Origin: Candidatus Caldilinea saccharophila
GTDB taxonomy: Bacteria > Chloroflexota > Anaerolineae > Caldilineales > Caldilineaceae
Direction: 5' to 3'
Assembly: GCA_016710365.1 (NCBI GenBank)
Contig: JADJVW010000026.1
Location: 7,100 to 71,099 of the forward strand
Length of the DNA: 64,000 bases
Position 1 is the stretch's first letter, and each line of letters starts with the position of its first letter. Shown in pieces: positions 27,100 through 37,951 of the stretch. A program made the position numbers and the translations under genes. Below the pieces are notes generated by a model, which was not told where the DNA came from, made no database searches, and saw only the letters and a list, made by a program, of their open reading frames with translations.

Positions 27100-30000
27100 T
27101 TAGCTGACCGTCATCTCCATATTTGCCACCCGCTGGCTCACGCGGGCGATATCCACCAGCGTCGACGTACTGCTCGTCCCTTGGTTGCCAATGTACGTCG
27201 CCGTATCGGCCAGGAACCAGCCGAGCATACGGCCCGCGCCGGTGGAAAGGTCGACGCGTGCGTTGGGCGACGCGGTCTGCGTGAACTCATTGGCGCGCAC
27301 GTTGAGGTGCCGCGCCAGCGTCAGGCTGAGCACGCCCTCGATCACGTTGCCGTCCAGCAGCAGGCGGGCAAAGGCGTCGCCGTCCAGGCTGGTGTTGCCT
27401 TCGCTCGCGCTGCGTTGGCGCAGCTCTTCGAGCATGGCATGGCCTATTGCCAGCCGCACAAGCTGGTTGCCGCGCAGTTGGATCGTCCCCAGAAAGGCCG
27501 AGGAAATCGTGAGGCGCGAGCCGCCAGGTTCATTGGGCGTGCGGTCCAGGTTAACCAATTCGCCCGCGCTGCCGGCGATCATCTCCAGCGAGCCGGGCAT
27601 GCCGTAGAGGCTGACGACGCCAGCGATGCGGTTGTTCTCCAGCAGCAGGAAGTCATCTTCGTCGAGCATGGCGATCAATTCGCCAATGATCTCCGGATCA
27701 TCGTTCTCGTTGAGGCTGCGGCGCTTGTCGAGCACGACCGCGTGCCGGCGCGCGCTTTGATCGCGGAGAGGCGCAGGTCGAAGCAGATGTCGAGGAGCGA
27801 GGCTTCGCGCGTTTGTGCAGCGTTCAAGGCGAAGATCAATTTGCTGAGCTGAATCGTCTCGGCGGCGGAAAATGCGGATCGATTCTCCGGCGTGCTGAGC
27901 TGTTGCTGGAGCGCCGTCGCCATCTGCTTGCGCGTATCTTGGTTCGCCTCCGCCAGGCTCGAGGCGGCGCGGCGCGCGACCTTGCGCCATTCGTTCAGCG
28001 GCGGGCGTTCTTCCGCCAGCGCAAAGAGTTCGGCAAGTTCACCGACGCCAGCCTTGTCAGGTCGCGCAGCAGTGGGAAGGTGGTGGGCGGCGCGGCCATC
28101 AGGATGTTGCCACTCAAGCGCACGTCGTCGGCGTCCGTGACGGCAATCAGCGCGCCGCCGGGTGCAAAGGCGTCGTTCTCGAAGCGACCCGGCGCCACCA
28201 CACCGTCTACCGTGCAGTCGACGACGCTCACATTTGTGCAGTGCTCAAAGCGCAAGGACGCATCCGCCTTGTCCGGTGCAAACGTCAGTTCGATGCCAAG
28301 ACCACTCAGCGCCACCGCATCGACCGCACGCAGCCGCAGCGCTTCATGCCACAACACGTGTGTGGCCGCGCCGCAGCCCTTGATGGCGATGTGCAGCTCG
28401 CGTTCGTCCACCGGCTGCTCGAAATCGAAGCCGGCGAACTCGTGCTCACCGGCCAGCAGGCAAAGGCAAAGCTGGCGCTCGCCTCGCTCCAGCATCTCTT
28501 TCAGCGCGGTCACCAGGTCGGGATAATCGCCGTTGGCGCCCACGGTGACGCAGCAGCCGCCGCCGCTCGGCCGCGCGCAGAGAATATCAAGCGCCTCCTG
28601 CACGGTGGTCGCCTGCGCCCAGGTCGGCGCACGCACCCGGCGCATAGGCCACCTGGCTGGCCCGGCTCAGATTGGCGTTGAAAAAGATCGACGGCACACG
28701 CGGCTCCCCCGCCGCGTCGACAAAAGGTTTGCCGTCGATGTCGACCAGGAAGGCCTCGACGCGCTGGTTTTGCACCGTCGCACCAAGCCGCCACGTGCAG
28801 GCATAGACGCCGTTGACCCCGGCGGTCACATCCACACTCTTGCCCGCGCCGCTCGTCCCGGTGAGTTGGCCGGCCGCCGTCTGCGGGACGAGGCGGAAGC
28901 GCACGCGTGCGTTGTCGATCGGCTGCTGGCCGTTGGTCACCGCCACCTGCAGCGGCTGACCCAGCGCCGCGCCGGGGAGCGCCTCCTGCCCGTCGCCGCC
29001 CACGCTGTAGAAGTCGATCAGTTGCGTCAATGGCGGGAAAAGGGTGCGACAGTCGCCGCGTTTGCTCCAGTCCCCGCCGGCAAAGTCGAAGAGCGCCAGC
29101 CGACAGTAGTGATGCTGCACGCCCACCGGCGGCTGCGGAATCGGCTGTGGCGGGGTGGCGCCGGTGCGCGGCCACTCGATGTCGGCCGGAAAGGTGCGCG
29201 CCGGGATCAGCCAGTAGTCGCCTGGGCGGAAGATGCCGGCCTTGAGGCGAATCTGCACGCCCATCTCCAACTCCGTCCAGGCCACGGCGTCGGTAGTGAC
29301 CTCGATCTCACCAGCATCGGCGGGCATGTCCCAGCGCCGGATTTTGGGATTGGCGGCAAAGTCGCTGTAGAGCACCGCCTGGCCGTCGGGGTCGATGGTG
29401 AGCACGTTGCCCTCCACCTTGATGATCTTGACGAGCAGGCCGGATTCGCCGCGCTGTTCGCGGGCGTCGTCGGTCAGTTCAACCCACTGGTTGGCGGCCA
29501 GCCCCAGCACTGCGTCGCGCCCGGTGCTGCTGACGGTGAGTTTGTCGGCGTCGAGGTTGTCCTGCCCCGTCCAGCCCACCACGACAGAGCCATTCTCTCG
29601 CGACCACTTGAGCGCGATGCGCGTCGCCGAGATGACGCGCTGCACCTCGACGCGATAGAGCTGATTTTCCAGCCCGCGATAGCCTGCTTTGGCCGGCACC
29701 ACGCACGCGCTCTCGCTGGGATCGTCCGGCTCGGCCTGGGCTTCGAGCAAGCCGCTGCTGGCCGCGGTGAGCGCATCCCACGCCGCGCTGTCGGTGGCGC
29801 AGGTGAAGGCGTCGCCCGCGTCGCCCACGCGCAGCAGCTTGACCTGCGCCATCACCTGTGTGCGCGTTGCCGTGTCCGGCCCGCCCAGCGCCACTTCGCG
29901 GATCGACCCATCCTCCAGCGCGCTGATGTGGCGTTCCCACCCATCGAGATAGGCGAGATAGGCGCCGGCGGCCACGGTTGCATCCGCCGCCAGCCCCGCC

Positions 30001-30344
30001 ACCTGCGCCAGCGACGTCACCGGCAGGTCAGGCTGCGCGGTGATCGCCGTCGTCGCCTCTTTTTCCGCCAGCAGGCCGTTGACGTAGTAGCGCCCTTTGG
30101 TCACGCTGAGGGTGGCGCCGTCGGTCGTGACATCGAAGCCGGCCAGCGGGTCGCCTGCGGCATCCACGCCCTGCGGTCCGCCACACAGCCCAATCACATC
30201 CTGCCGCGTCGTGCGCACGTCGTGATGCTCGATGGCAACCTGCTCGTTCCAATCGGCGTCCAGCGCCACGCGCCCCTGCTGGTTGAGGACGCTGCTGTAG
30301 TGTTTGCTGCGGTCAAAGGTCAACCGAGTAAAATCGCCTTGCAT
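27100..30344 (-). CDS. DUF6519-family fibre-like protein of eCIS, frame broken three times
   Basis: About 1080 residues when restored. The N-terminus reads MQGDFTRLTFDRSKHYSSVL and LDADWNEQVAIEHH, the DUF6519 signature found in contractile-injection clusters. A beta-rich middle follows (YYVNGLLAEKEA, ENQLYRVEVQRV, an Ig-like domain near TAGVNGVYACTWRLG). After shifts near 28635, 28055 and 27745 the C-terminal half resembles a right-handed parallel beta-helix (FEHCTNVSVVDCTVDGVV, NNRIAGVVSLYG, LRGNQLVRLAIG). Such architecture is typical of tail fibres or surface-exposed baseplate decoration, so target binding is a reasonable inference. SD AAGGAGTAA lies before ATG 30344. Confidence 0.72.
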
Positions 30345-30369
30345 AAGAGTTACTCCTTCTCAACGTAAT

Positions 30370-30475
30370 TGGAGAGTAGAGATTGGCGATTAGAGATTAA
30401 GGGATTGTGCGATTGGGGATAGTTCCTCGCCGCAGCGATCTTCAATCTCCTAATCTCCAATCTCTTAATCTCCAA
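30370..30475. repeat. GAGATTGGAGATTA-type inverted intergenic repeat
   Basis: A left arm of TAGAGATTGGCGATTAGAGA type and a right arm of CAATCTCCTAATCTCCAATC type could pair into a long imperfect hairpin between the gpI-like and DUF6519 genes. Related copies: 39136-39264, 40425-40505, 49400-49441, 59765-59893. Confidence 0.6.
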
Positions 30476-32672
30476 AAAAGATGCCGGCCTCCAGCCCCAC
30501 GCGCAGATATTCGTCTAGCGCGGTGCGCAGGTTGGCGAGGCGTTGCGGCTGCTGCACCAGATGAAAGACGCCCATCTCGCCGCCATCTTCGGCGCCCGTG
30601 CTGATTTCCACCGGACAAGTGCGGCTCAGTTGCGCGTAGGCAGGACGGCCAAAGCGCGTGGTCGTGAAGGTTGGCGTGACGGTCAGCGTCACCATGCGCC
30701 GCTCCACCGTCGTCAGCGCTTCGACCTGCTTGTTCCGCGCCGCGGCATAGGCATCCAGCGCCAGGTCGGGCTGGCAGCGATGGCGTCGCGGCGCGCGCGA
30801 CCCCTCGCCCAAAAAGCTGAAGCGGCTGCACCCGACCTGGCGGCGCTCGGCCAGCGCCCTGCCGAGGAGGATGCTCTCAGAAATCAGATCGAACTGGCGG
30901 GCGCGCACCTCGCCGTAGATCGTACATCGCTCGAAACTGGCGGGTGGCCCCGCGCTCACGCCGTCGTGCGCGGCAAAAGCCACCGTCTCCGCATCAAAAG
31001 CGTCGAGGATCGAGTCGTGCGCGGTCAGCCCGTCGCTCTCCGCGGCAAGGTGCAGCGCGCCGCTGATCGTGCGCATCAGCTCCAGCCGGAAGTCGGGATT
31101 GGGGCTGATTGCCAGGATGCTGGGCGCAGCCGGCAGCAGCGGGACGCCGGCCGCGTCGATGCGCCAACCGGGCACGAGCGTGCAGTGCAGCACGCGCAGC
31201 GTCTCCAGGCTGACCGACTGAATGCTCAGCCCGCCCTCGATCCACAAGCCGTTGAGCGTGAGCGCGCTGCGGTCGCCGTCCGCGCCGGTGACGATCAGCG
31301 CATTAGGCGCGCCACCCGCGTCTTGCAGCCGCAGCAACGGCCGCTGCCCGTCCGCTGCCTGAATGGTAAGCGAACGGCCCGCCGCCATCGCGATCAGGAG
31401 CGACTCGGCGTAGGTCGCGCTGTCAAGCACGGTGATGATGCCTGCCGCTTCCGGCGCGGCGACCCAGGCGGCGATGGCGCTTGCCAGTGTCGTGTGATCG
31501 CCCCCCCCGCGCTGCGCCACCGTCGCGGTGAAGACGCCCGCGTCGGCGTCGAGCTCCAGCGTTTCCAGCCGCGGATACGGCCCGCCGCCAATGTCGGCCG
31601 AGAAGCCGTAGGTGTAGCTCACCGCGATGTCGTCCGGAACGACGCCGGCCGGCAGGGCAATACGCCCAAGCTGCGGGTCGACCGCGACCTGGAGTGGCAG
31701 GCTCTGGCCCGCATAGGATTGAGCCGTGGGTGGACGCCGCCAGTCGCTTTCGCCGGGAATATCCGCTAGGTTGCAGATCAGGATTTCGGCGGCGGGTACG
31801 GGCGCAAGGTCATCCCCGGCCGCGGGCAGCAGAATCTGCAAGACCGGGCTGGCGTCCAGATATTGGCTGGGCGCAGGCTTGCCGGTGACGCTGCCCAGCC
31901 GCAGCGCTTCGAGATCGTCGTAGAGCGCGCGCCGGCGCAACATGACCGGCAGATCCGGCTCCTCGGCCAGATGCACGATCTCGCTCTCGGTGCGCGGGCG
32001 GTTGAAGAGCGGGAGATCGTTGCCCAGCGGGCTGAAGTGGTAGCGGCCATCGGGCGGATCCGTCACTGGCTGCGGCGTGACGCCCTGCACAAAATAAGGT
32101 TGCAGTCGCCACAGAAAGATGCCGATGTTGGGAATATTGTAGCGCCCGCGCCCCGGCGCGATATTGCGCACCTCCGCCGTGTGGTTGACTGTTTCGAGCG
32201 GACCGTCCACCAATTCGAGCCTGGACGCCTGGCGCAGACTTGCCGTGGCCGGGCTGTCCAGCCGCACATGGTTGAGATGCTGCGTCGTCGCCAGCCGCGC
32301 AAAGAACTCGACGGCGCGTGCCGGCCAGCCGGTCACATCGCGGGCAAGCTGCTCCAGCACCGGTGCGGTGCCCTTGCGCCGGCGGTAGCGCAGCGTGTTG
32401 GCGACAAAGGCGCGCTGGCTGAAGTCGCCCACCTCGGTCAACTGATGCAGCCCGCGTAGGCCCAGCAGGTCGCCGAGATAGGGGATCACCCATTCCGCGC
32501 ACGTCTCGATGAACCAGTCGTCGTAGAGACCGGCGGTGTCCTCCTCGATGCGCGCCAGCTCGTCGCCCATGATCGTGAGCAGTGCGTGCAGCGGCTCGCC
32601 GTTCTCGGCGTCGCGGATGCGGTAAATAGCCGGCAGGAGTTCGTATAGCCGTTCTCGTGTCGCCGTGCTCAT
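30465..32672 (-). CDS. eCIS gpI/Afp12-like wedge protein with beta-helix insertion
   Basis: A 735-residue baseplate protein. The first 170 residues match phage tail protein I / gp7-like wedge proteins: RLYELLPAIYRIRDAENGEP, ETCAEWVIPYLGDLLGLRGL, FSQRAFVANTLRYRRRKGTAPVLEQLARDVTGW. The middle (about residues 390-600) has repeating right-handed beta-helix character (ITVLDSATYAESLLIAMAAGRSLTI, FERCTIYGEVRARQFDLISESILLGRA). The C-terminus ends EYLRVGLEAGIFFGD. It lies directly downstream of the second J-like protein, the normal position for the wedge partner of gp6/J. Confidence 0.82.
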   Translation of the reverse strand: MSTATRERLYELLPAIYRIRDAENGEPLHALLTIMGDELARIEEDTAGLYDDWFIETCAEWVIPYLGDLLGLRGLHQLTEVGDFSQRAFVANTLRYRRRKGTAPVLEQLARDVTGWPARAVEFFARLATTQHLNHVRLDSPATASLRQASRLELVDGPLETVNHTAEVRNIAPGRGRYNIPNIGIFLWRLQPYFVQGVTPQPVTDPPDGRYHFSPLGNDLPLFNRPRTESEIVHLAEEPDLPVMLRRRALYDDLEALRLGSVTGKPAPSQYLDASPVLQILLPAAGDDLAPVPAAEILICNLADIPGESDWRRPPTAQSYAGQSLPLQVAVDPQLGRIALPAGVVPDDIAVSYTYGFSADIGGGPYPRLETLELDADAGVFTATVAQRGGGDHTTLASAIAAWVAAPEAAGIITVLDSATYAESLLIAMAAGRSLTIQAADGQRPLLRLQDAGGAPNALIVTGADGDRSALTLNGLWIEGGLSIQSVSLETLRVLHCTLVPGWRIDAAGVPLLPAAPSILAISPNPDFRLELMRTISGALHLAAESDGLTAHDSILDAFDAETVAFAAHDGVSAGPPASFERCTIYGEVRARQFDLISESILLGRALAERRQVGCSRFSFLGEGSRAPRRHRCQPDLALDAYAAARNKQVEALTTVERRMVTLTVTPTFTTTRFGRPAYAQLSRTCPVEISTGAEDGGEMGVFHLVQQPQRLANLRTALDEYLRVGLEAGIFFGD

Positions 32673-32692
32673 AACTGTCCTTTCAACGTGCA

Positions 32693-32818
32693 GAATAGGC
32701 CACGGATTAAGCGGATTTGCACGGATAATTTCCTGTTACCAGAGGAGGACTTTTTTGCGAATGCTCCACATACCCTTCAATCATCCGCCGAATCCGTCTC
32801 ATCCGTGGTCTATTTATT
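32693..32818. repeat. CCACGGATT-type inverted repeat
   Basis: GGCCACGGATTAAGCGGATT (left) and AATCCGTCTCATCCGTGGTC (right) bracket about 80 bases between the two wedge genes. A second copy of this family, with longer matching arms, lies at 46020-46102. Confidence 0.55.
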
Positions 32819-35428
32819 CACCCTGTCTCATTTACATTCTTCGTCAGCGTCAGTTCAATGCCAGCCGCGTCGAGCAGCAGCAGTTCGGCGGGCGCGATCT
32901 TGCCGTCCACGCGCCGCGCGGTGTGCGCCGGCAGCAGCGACGCCGCGGTGGCGTCCTTTTGCGCTAATCCCTTCTTTTTCAGGATCGGCCCGATCAGGCC
33001 GCCGGCTTTTTTAGAAAAAGAAAACACGGTCGCCGGCTCTGTGGCATAGGCCAACTCGTCGAGATCGACGGCGATCACCCCCGCCACGCCGTGCATGACC
33101 TCCATCACCTCGGCGGCGGTCACCGGCTGGCCGAACGCGCGCGGCGTGAAGGCAAAGGCGGCTTGCAGCGCGCGTGCCAGCGCGGCGCGCACATCGGCTG
33201 CGAGGAAGCGCCCGTCGTACTGCACCGTCGCCTTGATGCGGAAGGTGAGCGGCATGAAGCTCGCCACTTCCACCGCGGCGGACGGGTCGCGCGCCGCATT
33301 GATGGCATCGCGCAGGTTGATGAAGAGCGCGTCGCCGGGCTGCACCGGGTCGCCGCTGGCGTCGGCAATGGTGAGGTGGATGAGCAGCCGTTCGCCCGCC
33401 CGGATCGCCACGGCCTGCGCCTTGCCGATGCCCGCAAAGGCAGCAGCGAAGTCGGTGAAATCTTGCAACGAGACGATGCGGTCGAGCGTGAGCACGGTCT
33501 GCGGCGCGTTGGTGCGCGCGTTGGCGAGCGATTCGGGATCCTCGGCGCCGCCGGCTGCCACCGGGTTGGTCACCCCGCGCACGCCGAGCGGCCGCGTCCT
33601 GAGCAGCGTCAGCGCGCCGGCGCCGACTTCGCCCGCCTGACCGATGCCGACGCGATAGGTGGCGGTCACATTCTCCTGGCCGGTGGGCAGGCGCGCGCCA
33701 CGTTTGCCGTCGCCAAAGATCACCGTCGCCGCGCCGTCATCGGCGAGGCGCACGACATAGCGCGGGTCGGCCGCGCCTTGTGCGTAGAGCGAGGGCGCTT
33801 CTTCCCAGGCGACGCGGTTGACGCGCACGCTGAGCGTCGTCGCCGCACCGCTGGCCGTCTTGGCCGAAACATAGGTGAGTGGCGCTTTCCTGAGCTTGAA
33901 GCGTTGGTGAGGCCGGCTGCCGTCACCGCTGCCCAGCGCTTCGGTGGTGGTTTCGCCGTGCGTGGCCGCGATTACGTTGGCGTAGATCGCCGTCGTGATG
34001 CGGAGATATTGCGTCGCACCCAGCCCCTGATCCTTGAGCACCAGCGTCGTAAAGCCGGCGCCCGGCACGACCTGTTCGACAAAGACGACCGTGGCGGTGG
34101 GCTTCTCGTCGTTGGCGTTGAGTTTGCCGCTGACGATGAGCGGCTGGCCCTCGGCAAAACCGGTCACCACGCCCGCAACCTCGATCTGCTTGCCGGTCAC
34201 CACATCGTTGAGCGGCGCTTCGGCGGGTGCGAGATGTTCAGCCTGGATCAGCACCAGCGTCTCGCGGCGCTCGAAGAAGTTCAGATGCTCCGGCGTATCG
34301 AGTTCAAGGCGCGTCACCTGCCCGGTCAAGGCGAAGTTGGCGACGCCTGCGGTCGCGTTCTTCACCACCTGGTAAAGCTCGACATAGCCGGGCGTAAGCA
34401 GCACGATCCAACTGTCGGGCACAATTTTGGGATAGGCCGCGTCGAGTTCCAGCAGCGCCTTGGTGCTCTCCTTGATCTCGAAGCCGGGCCATTGCTTGGG
34501 CAGTGGCATGACATTGCCAGCGTACTCAATCTTGACATCCTTGGGCATCGTGCGCAGTCCGGCGCGTTGAAGCCAAAGCGCCGCGCGCGCTGGCGGAAGA
34601 CGTAAATTTCAGGATTCTGCGGCGGCTTCACAGGCGGTTTGTCCGATCCCAGCCCCGGCTCCCAAGTGACGACGGTGTAGCCGCCCTGGTCGTTCTCCCT
34701 GGTCGCGACGGTGAGCACGCGGCGCAAATCCCACTGTTCGCTGCCGCGCTCTTTGATCCGCTCGGCGCCGACAAAGAGCAGGAAGTCGCCCGGCTGCAAG
34801 CGGGCGTCGATGCCCGCCAGGTAAAGCTCGCCGGCGCCCTGGCTCAAGTCTTGCGGTCGCGATGTGCGCGGCTTGATGGTGTTCCAGCCGCGACGGGCGA
34901 CGAAATCGGTCGAAGTCTCAAAGGTCTGCGGCAACTCCCCCTTCTGCACTGGGATACTCTGCACTTGCGTACCCAGCGGGATCATCACTTCTGGCTGCGC
35001 GGTCGGGCTGTCGTCGAGCGCGAAGGCGAGCCAGGTCGAGGCCGCCACGCCGGGCTTGAGTTCATAGCCGATGGCGCGCGCCAACTGGAGCACCGAGAAG
35101 CGCTCGGTGGCGGTGCGCAAAAAGCCCTCGTTGGCGATGCGCTCCTGATAAAAGGTCAGCACGTCGCCCAGCGTGGCCGCGGCGTCGAGCAGCGCAATCG
35201 TGGGGTCGTCCGCCGCGCGTGGTGAGCGCGGGCCAGCGGACGGTCGCCCGCATGTTCGCCGCCGGCGATCTCCTGCTGCGACAGCCGCGCGATCATGCGG
35301 CGCAGCAGCGCGCTGTGCGTGCCCAGCCGATAGCGCAGCGCAGCCTGGCCGGGTGGGTTGACGTGCGACGGTGCAGGCGGCGTGCGCTCGTCGCAGCCGC
35401 AGGCTTCTTGTTGTTGTTGCTCGTTCAC
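32818..35428 (-). CDS. eCIS putative baseplate assembly protein (J-like, second copy), frame broken
   Basis: About 870 residues when restored. A GTG start at 35428 overlaps the stop of the preceding J gene (GTGA). The N-terminus (MNEQQQQEACGCDERTP, LRYRLGTHSALLRRMIARLS) shifts near 35220 into AADDPTIALLDAAATLGDVLTFYQERIANEGFLRTATER, the classic start of J-like wedge proteins, and again near 34550 into MPKDVKIEYAGN. The C-terminal half has VIFGDGKRGARLPTGQENVTATYR and the repeated NVTDFAAAFAGI-type baseplate J blocks. Two J-like wedge subunits in tandem are common in non-Afp/PVC eCIS types. Confidence 0.82.
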
Positions 35429-37947
35429 AGGCCACCCTCCATGATCCATTCCAGCCGGCCATGTTCGGGGCGGCTGGGGTCGTTGTCGAGGCGGGCAATC
35501 TCCAGCCGGCCTAGGTCGATCTGCCCGTTTGCCAGCTCCCCGTGCGCGGGTTCGCCCCAGCGCTGGAAGCGGGTCGGCTTGCCCTTGCCCGCCGCCGTGT
35601 CGATCCAGCGCACACCGGGCACGGCCATCGCCTGCGCCACGATCTGGCTGAGATAGACCGGCTGGCCAAAGGTGAAGTTGTCGGCGTGAAAGAAGCCGCG
35701 CGTGCCGCCGGGCAGTAGACGGCTGCTGAAGCGCGCCAGCAGCGCCGCCTTGACGTTGCTGGCAAAATAGCCCGGCTCCACACAGACCAGGAACGCCAGA
35801 TCGAGCGAAACATAGCGCGGCCCGTCGATCTCCATATCCTGGCCCGCCATGCGATAGCGCTCCAGGAACGCACGTAGTTCGTCCTCGAACGCGGCGTCGA
35901 CCGGCAGCCCGTGCAGGCGATCCACCGTGAGGAAGATCGTGTACCAGCTTCCGCTCCAGCGCCGCGTGGCGACCGCGCGCTGCACATCGGGATGGCGTTC
36001 GGCCACAGCGGCGTAATCGTCCGCAGTGACGGCGCGCTCCTGGCGGCGGAAGGCCTGCGGCGCATACTGGCGCACCTCTTGCAGCGACTCCGGTTCGACC
36101 CCACCCACGGCGGGCAGCGGGTTGCGCACGCCAAGCACGCCGTCCCCGTCCATGATCACATGCGCCAGGGCATCGGCGCCGATATTGCCTGCAGTCCCGC
36201 TGCCGGTGCGATAGGTCGCAATAAATTGCTCGCCGGGCAGGGGTCGGCGGCCCGTGCGTCCGTCGCCAAAGCGCAGATAGGTCGCGTCGTCGCTGTCGCT
36301 TTCGGCCACGAACTCGGTCTGGAAGCGGTTGCTGTTGAGCAGGTCGCGCATCGGCGTCCACTCGCCCGACGCGCTGCTGAGCGTGATCGCAGGCAGCGTC
36401 TCCAGCGATTGCGCCCCCACGGCCTGGGTGGCGGAGGCGGCGGGGTCGAAGCCTGCCATATAAGTGACGCCGCGCCGCGCCAGCGCAGGTCGATAGCGCT
36501 GTGGCTCCGTCACAGGCGGCAACAGTTCCGGCGCCAGCGTCTCGCCGTGGTCGGCCAGGACAATGTTGCCCAGGACGACGGAAACGGGCTGGCGCGGCGC
36601 TTCGCCCACTTCCAGGTCGTCAAGCGGAACCTGAACGATGCTCAGATCGAGGACGAAAGGCAGGGCGTCCTGCGCGCTCCACTCGATCGCGGTCACGGCG
36701 ACCGCGCCGGCAGCAGGCGGCGTCGCGAACTGGCCGCCGAGCGGGTCGCTGCTTGCGGTGACGCGCGTCAGGCGCACGGCGTGGCGGCGCGTGAGGTCGG
36801 CGTCGGCGCGCACCTCGCTGGACGGGCTGCGCTTCTCGACGAAGATCAGCACATCACCGGCCTGGAGCGTAGCCGAGAGGTCGTCGCGCAGCGTGGCGTG
36901 TGTGGCGCCGGCAGGGAGACAGCAGCCTTCATCGCCCCACGTGTAGAAGTGAAGTTCATTGTGCGCCTGGAAGAGTTGCACGTCGTGCATCGTCTCAAAG
37001 ATGACCGGTCGCGCCATCCTTGCTCGCGTTAAGTCCGTCGAGTCGGGGTGCAGCACCGGCGGCAGCCCGTTGACGTGCGTCAGCAGCGGCGTGCGCGCCG
37101 GAACCTCCAGCGTAGCAACATCGACGCGCAACTGCACCCACGTGCGCGCGTTGCGCCCGTCGTGCATGGGATAGTCGAGCAGGCGGGCGTGGCGGCGCAC
37201 CGACACGCGGCGCCGCGCGGTGTCGAGATAGGCTTCGGTGGCGACGGCGTCCTGGTAATAGCTCAGGTAGTCGCCGACATAGGCCAGCCCTTCCACCACG
37301 GCGATGCCCAGATCAGCCGGGTTGCGCGCCCGCCACGCCGGCATGACCACGGCCATCCGATCCAGCAGCAGACGGCGCAGGCTGATGTAATCGCGCGCCA
37401 GGTAGTCGATGACGGGTTCGGCGCTCACATCGGGCGGGCATTCCGCAGCGGGTGCACAGTCGAACTCGCTGGGACACTCGACCTTGAACGAGAAGTCCAC
37501 CGTGCTGAGGATGGCATCGAAGCCGACCGGCGGCTGCGCATCGGTGAGCGAGCGCACCAGGCGCAGCGTGTAGGTCGAGAAGTCGCCGTCCTGATCCGTG
37601 CGCACGACGAGGATGCGGTCGGCGTCGTCTAGCCCGTTGTAGAAGGTGCGCTCAGTCGCGCTCATGCGGCCGGCGTCGACGTCGCTCTGCGCCGCGTCGG
37701 CGGCGCGTACGGCCCACGCCACCTCGATCGCGGTAACGCGCACGCCGCCTTCGATGCGCACGTTGGGCGCGCTCAGTCCCCACGGCGCGGCCTTGATCAG
37801 GTGAACGAGCAGTGTGCGCTGCGGCGGCGCACCGCTGGGCGCGTCGTGGTCGAGCACTTCGAGAAAATCGATGCCGTTGATGGCGACCGGCGCCGTGCTG
37901 AGCACCTGCGCGCGGCGTGGATTGGCGCAACGAAATTGAATGCTCAT
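35425..37947 (-). CDS. eCIS baseplate J-like wedge protein (gp6/Afp11 type)
   Basis: An intact 840-residue protein. After an Ig-like N-terminal region (IDFLEVLDHDAPSGAPPQRT) comes the signature IDYLARDYISLRRLLLDRMAVVMPAW and DLGIAVVEGLAYVGDYLSYYQDAVATEAYL of 'putative baseplate assembly' proteins, later YLRFGDGRTGRRPLPGEQFIATYRTG and an RYRMAGQDMEIDGPRYVSLDLAFLV segment. These wedge subunits link the hub to the sheath. It lies four bases after gp25 and overlaps the next J-like gene by GTGA, so gp25-J-J is one coupled translation unit. Confidence 0.9.
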   Translation of the reverse strand: MSIQFRCANPRRAQVLSTAPVAINGIDFLEVLDHDAPSGAPPQRTLLVHLIKAAPWGLSAPNVRIEGGVRVTAIEVAWAVRAADAAQSDVDAGRMSATERTFYNGLDDADRILVVRTDQDGDFSTYTLRLVRSLTDAQPPVGFDAILSTVDFSFKVECPSEFDCAPAAECPPDVSAEPVIDYLARDYISLRRLLLDRMAVVMPAWRARNPADLGIAVVEGLAYVGDYLSYYQDAVATEAYLDTARRRVSVRRHARLLDYPMHDGRNARTWVQLRVDVATLEVPARTPLLTHVNGLPPVLHPDSTDLTRARMARPVIFETMHDVQLFQAHNELHFYTWGDEGCCLPAGATHATLRDDLSATLQAGDVLIFVEKRSPSSEVRADADLTRRHAVRLTRVTASSDPLGGQFATPPAAGAVAVTAIEWSAQDALPFVLDLSIVQVPLDDLEVGEAPRQPVSVVLGNIVLADHGETLAPELLPPVTEPQRYRPALARRGVTYMAGFDPAASATQAVGAQSLETLPAITLSSASGEWTPMRDLLNSNRFQTEFVAESDSDDATYLRFGDGRTGRRPLPGEQFIATYRTGSGTAGNIGADALAHVIMDGDGVLGVRNPLPAVGGVEPESLQEVRQYAPQAFRRQERAVTADDYAAVAERHPDVQRAVATRRWSGSWYTIFLTVDRLHGLPVDAAFEDELRAFLERYRMAGQDMEIDGPRYVSLDLAFLVCVEPGYFASNVKAALLARFSSRLLPGGTRGFFHADNFTFGQPVYLSQIVAQAMAVPGVRWIDTAAGKGKPTRFQRWGEPAHGELANGQIDLGRLEIARLDNDPSRPEHGRLEWIMEGGL

Positions 37948-37951
37948 GGCG

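Noticed and set aside
28533..30368. 611-codon plus-strand open frame opposite the DUF6519 gene
   Set aside because: High GC leaves long open frames opposite real genes. Its protein is His/Arg/Gly-rich with no domain, and the minus-strand frame carries the DUF6519 signature.
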